DNA of 64,000 nucleotides, from positions 1 through 64,000 of the forward strand of contig JAPLSN010000008.1 of the NCBI GenBank assembly GCA_026398615.1, in the 5' to 3' direction. This document shows positions 63,319 through 64,000 of this stretch, piece after piece; position 1 is the stretch's first letter, and each line of letters begins with the position of its first letter. The notes under the pieces are model-generated. The model was given only the letters and a program-made list of their open reading frames with translations, ran no database searches and was not told where the DNA came from. The DNA comes from Spirochaetota bacterium (GTDB lineage Bacteria > Spirochaetota > Spirochaetia > Treponematales > UBA12059). Both the position numbers and the translations under genes were made by a program.

Positions 63319-64000
63319 TCAGGCGAAGACGATGCCGGCCCGGGCGACGGCCGTATCCCCGCGCCTGAGTTCGGTGACGACGCGGCCATCCACGATTTCG
63401 GAAGAGCACGCGGTCAGCTCGTCGCCGGGCAGGACTTCCGCGCGGAACTCCACCTTGAGTTCACGGAGCGCCGGTTCGTCGGAGCCGCGAGCTGCGGCTG
63501 CGGACGCGGCATCGACGAGCCAGTCCACGAGGTGGGCATTGTTGACGTGGCCGTTGTGGTCCACGTGCCTCGGCCGCGCCCGCTGGGAAAAGGAGGGGGA
63601 CCGGGCGCCCATCGGGGGGACAGAAAAGTCGAGGTCGGGCACGGGCGAAGGTTCGTCGCAGCGCAGGTCGACGGGTACGACGCGTTCCGGCCGGACGGGG
63701 CGCCGCGCCGCGACGTCGACGACGAGGTAGGCGTAGACGGCGCGCACGAGGACATTCCCGTCCGTCCCGAGCATCCTGAAACAGCGCAGGGCGAAGAGCC
63801 GGTCGAGGCCTGCTGGCCAGGTTTCCACGACCACGCGGTCGCCGGAAACGGGCAACGCGTCCACCCTGATGTCGGTTTTCGAGATCATCCAGGTCATGCC
63901 GCTTTCCATGAGGCGCCCCACGCCCAGCCCGAGGGCCGCGGCGTGTTCCCCGGCGGCTTCCTGCAGCCAGTTCGTCAGCGTCATGGCCCTGAACGGCCCG
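63319..64000 (-). CDS. Acyl-ACP thioesterase, 5' end outside the window
   Basis: Fatty acyl-ACP thioesterase family protein; 221 residues from the first ATG plus five more codons to the window edge. Double hotdog fold: LTNWLQEAAGEHAAALGLGVGRLMESGMTWMISKTDIRV, then RPRHVDHNGHVNNAHLVDWLVDA with the catalytic Asn/His region (DHNGHVNNAHY-like). Full-length relatives start 10-15 residues before MTLTNWLQEAAG, and the frame stays open to base 64000, so the true start lies beyond. It releases fatty acids from ACP. Confidence 0.85.
   Translation of the reverse strand, partial: GPFRAMTLTNWLQEAAGEHAAALGLGVGRLMESGMTWMISKTDIRVDALPVSGDRVVVETWPAGLDRLFALRCFRMLGTDGNVLVRAVYAYLVVDVAARRPVRPERVVPVDLRCDEPSPVPDLDFSVPPMGARSPSFSQRARPRHVDHNGHVNNAHLVDWLVDAASAAAARGSDEPALRELKVEFRAEVLPGDELTACSSEIVDGRVVTELRRGDTAVARAGIVFA

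Noticed and set aside
1-64000. CRISPR arrays, prophage or insertion sequences
   Set aside because: No spaced direct repeats of CRISPR type, no integrase, capsid or transposase genes, and no terminal inverted repeats were noticed on either strand.

Overview
The window is a GC-rich bacterial chromosome segment, densely coded on both strands. Its gene content points to a spirochaete (Spirochaetota), probably anaerobic. The clues are a bacterial/archaeal-type V-ATPase instead of an F-ATPase, a bacterial XPB-type helicase with a separate XPB-N partner, the YaaR/RicT/bactofilin/M23 group, a MurA with Asp in place of the catalytic Cys, and an oxygen-sensitive glycyl-radical enzyme with its activase. 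The lineage is inferred from gene content only. No phage, transposase, integrase, CRISPR array or tRNA was found.

Layout. 1-71: 3' end of a 5S rRNA with its terminator. 193-2873: potassium uptake pair (ktrB/trkH, trkA) and a frame-broken TlpA-like lipoprotein. 2797-5574 (minus): ClpA with a YbjN-like gene. 5863-6339: EIIA-type PTS protein. 6479-15373: complete V-ATPase operon in the order G-C-I-K-F-E-A-B-D, closed by a UspA protein. 15450-17249: ClpP-like protease and an EEP-family lipoprotein. 17262-22858: an orphan DNA methyltransferase divergent from a coupled XPB helicase / XPB-N / NYN-LOTUS operon. 22978-28803: DinB-like, phosphoribosyltransferase, formyl-THF cyclo-ligase, sensor kinase, ThiF/ThiS, MBL and OsmC genes. 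28920-32275: MurA, a substrate-binding-protein remnant and a HerA-like ATPase. 32354-36284 (minus): GntR regulator, activase and HypD-type glycyl-radical dehydratase. 36517-41458: small basic protein, outer-envelope candidate, frame-disrupted Cys-rich protein, M48 peptidase and radical SAM/B12 protein. 41649-42490: a decayed response-regulator/kinase pseudogene. 42693-47891: aminotransferase, GGDEF, YjbQ, an unknown gene and an MBL RNase Z-like gene. 48066-51051: M23 peptidase, bactofilin, YaaR and RicT. 51121-56641: small membrane protein, VIT1, PrsW, ABC-F and a lipoprotein. 56788-61438: ROK kinase, Ppx-HD and Ppk1. 61469-64000: formate-THF ligase and an incomplete acyl-ACP thioesterase.

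Expression style. Genes inside operons overlap mostly by ATGA (also GTGA, and apparently CTGA twice), which suggests translational coupling. Many first genes have no Shine-Dalgarno sequence. Instead a good -10 hexamer (TATNNT or TANNNT), usually with a -35 about 17 bp upstream, ends 6-8 bases before the ATG, so the mRNA would start at or next to the start codon. This leaderless architecture recurs about ten times and is the most distinctive global signal here. Other first genes (clpA, EIIA, M48, osmC, fthfs) have an ordinary leader and SD.

Genome quality or decay. Homopolymer-associated frame breaks (a C5 run at 2325-2329, T7 at 38012-38018, T5 at 37828-37832), a kinase remnant spread over three frames, and an internally deleted binding protein indicate sequencing/assembly indels, gene decay, or both.
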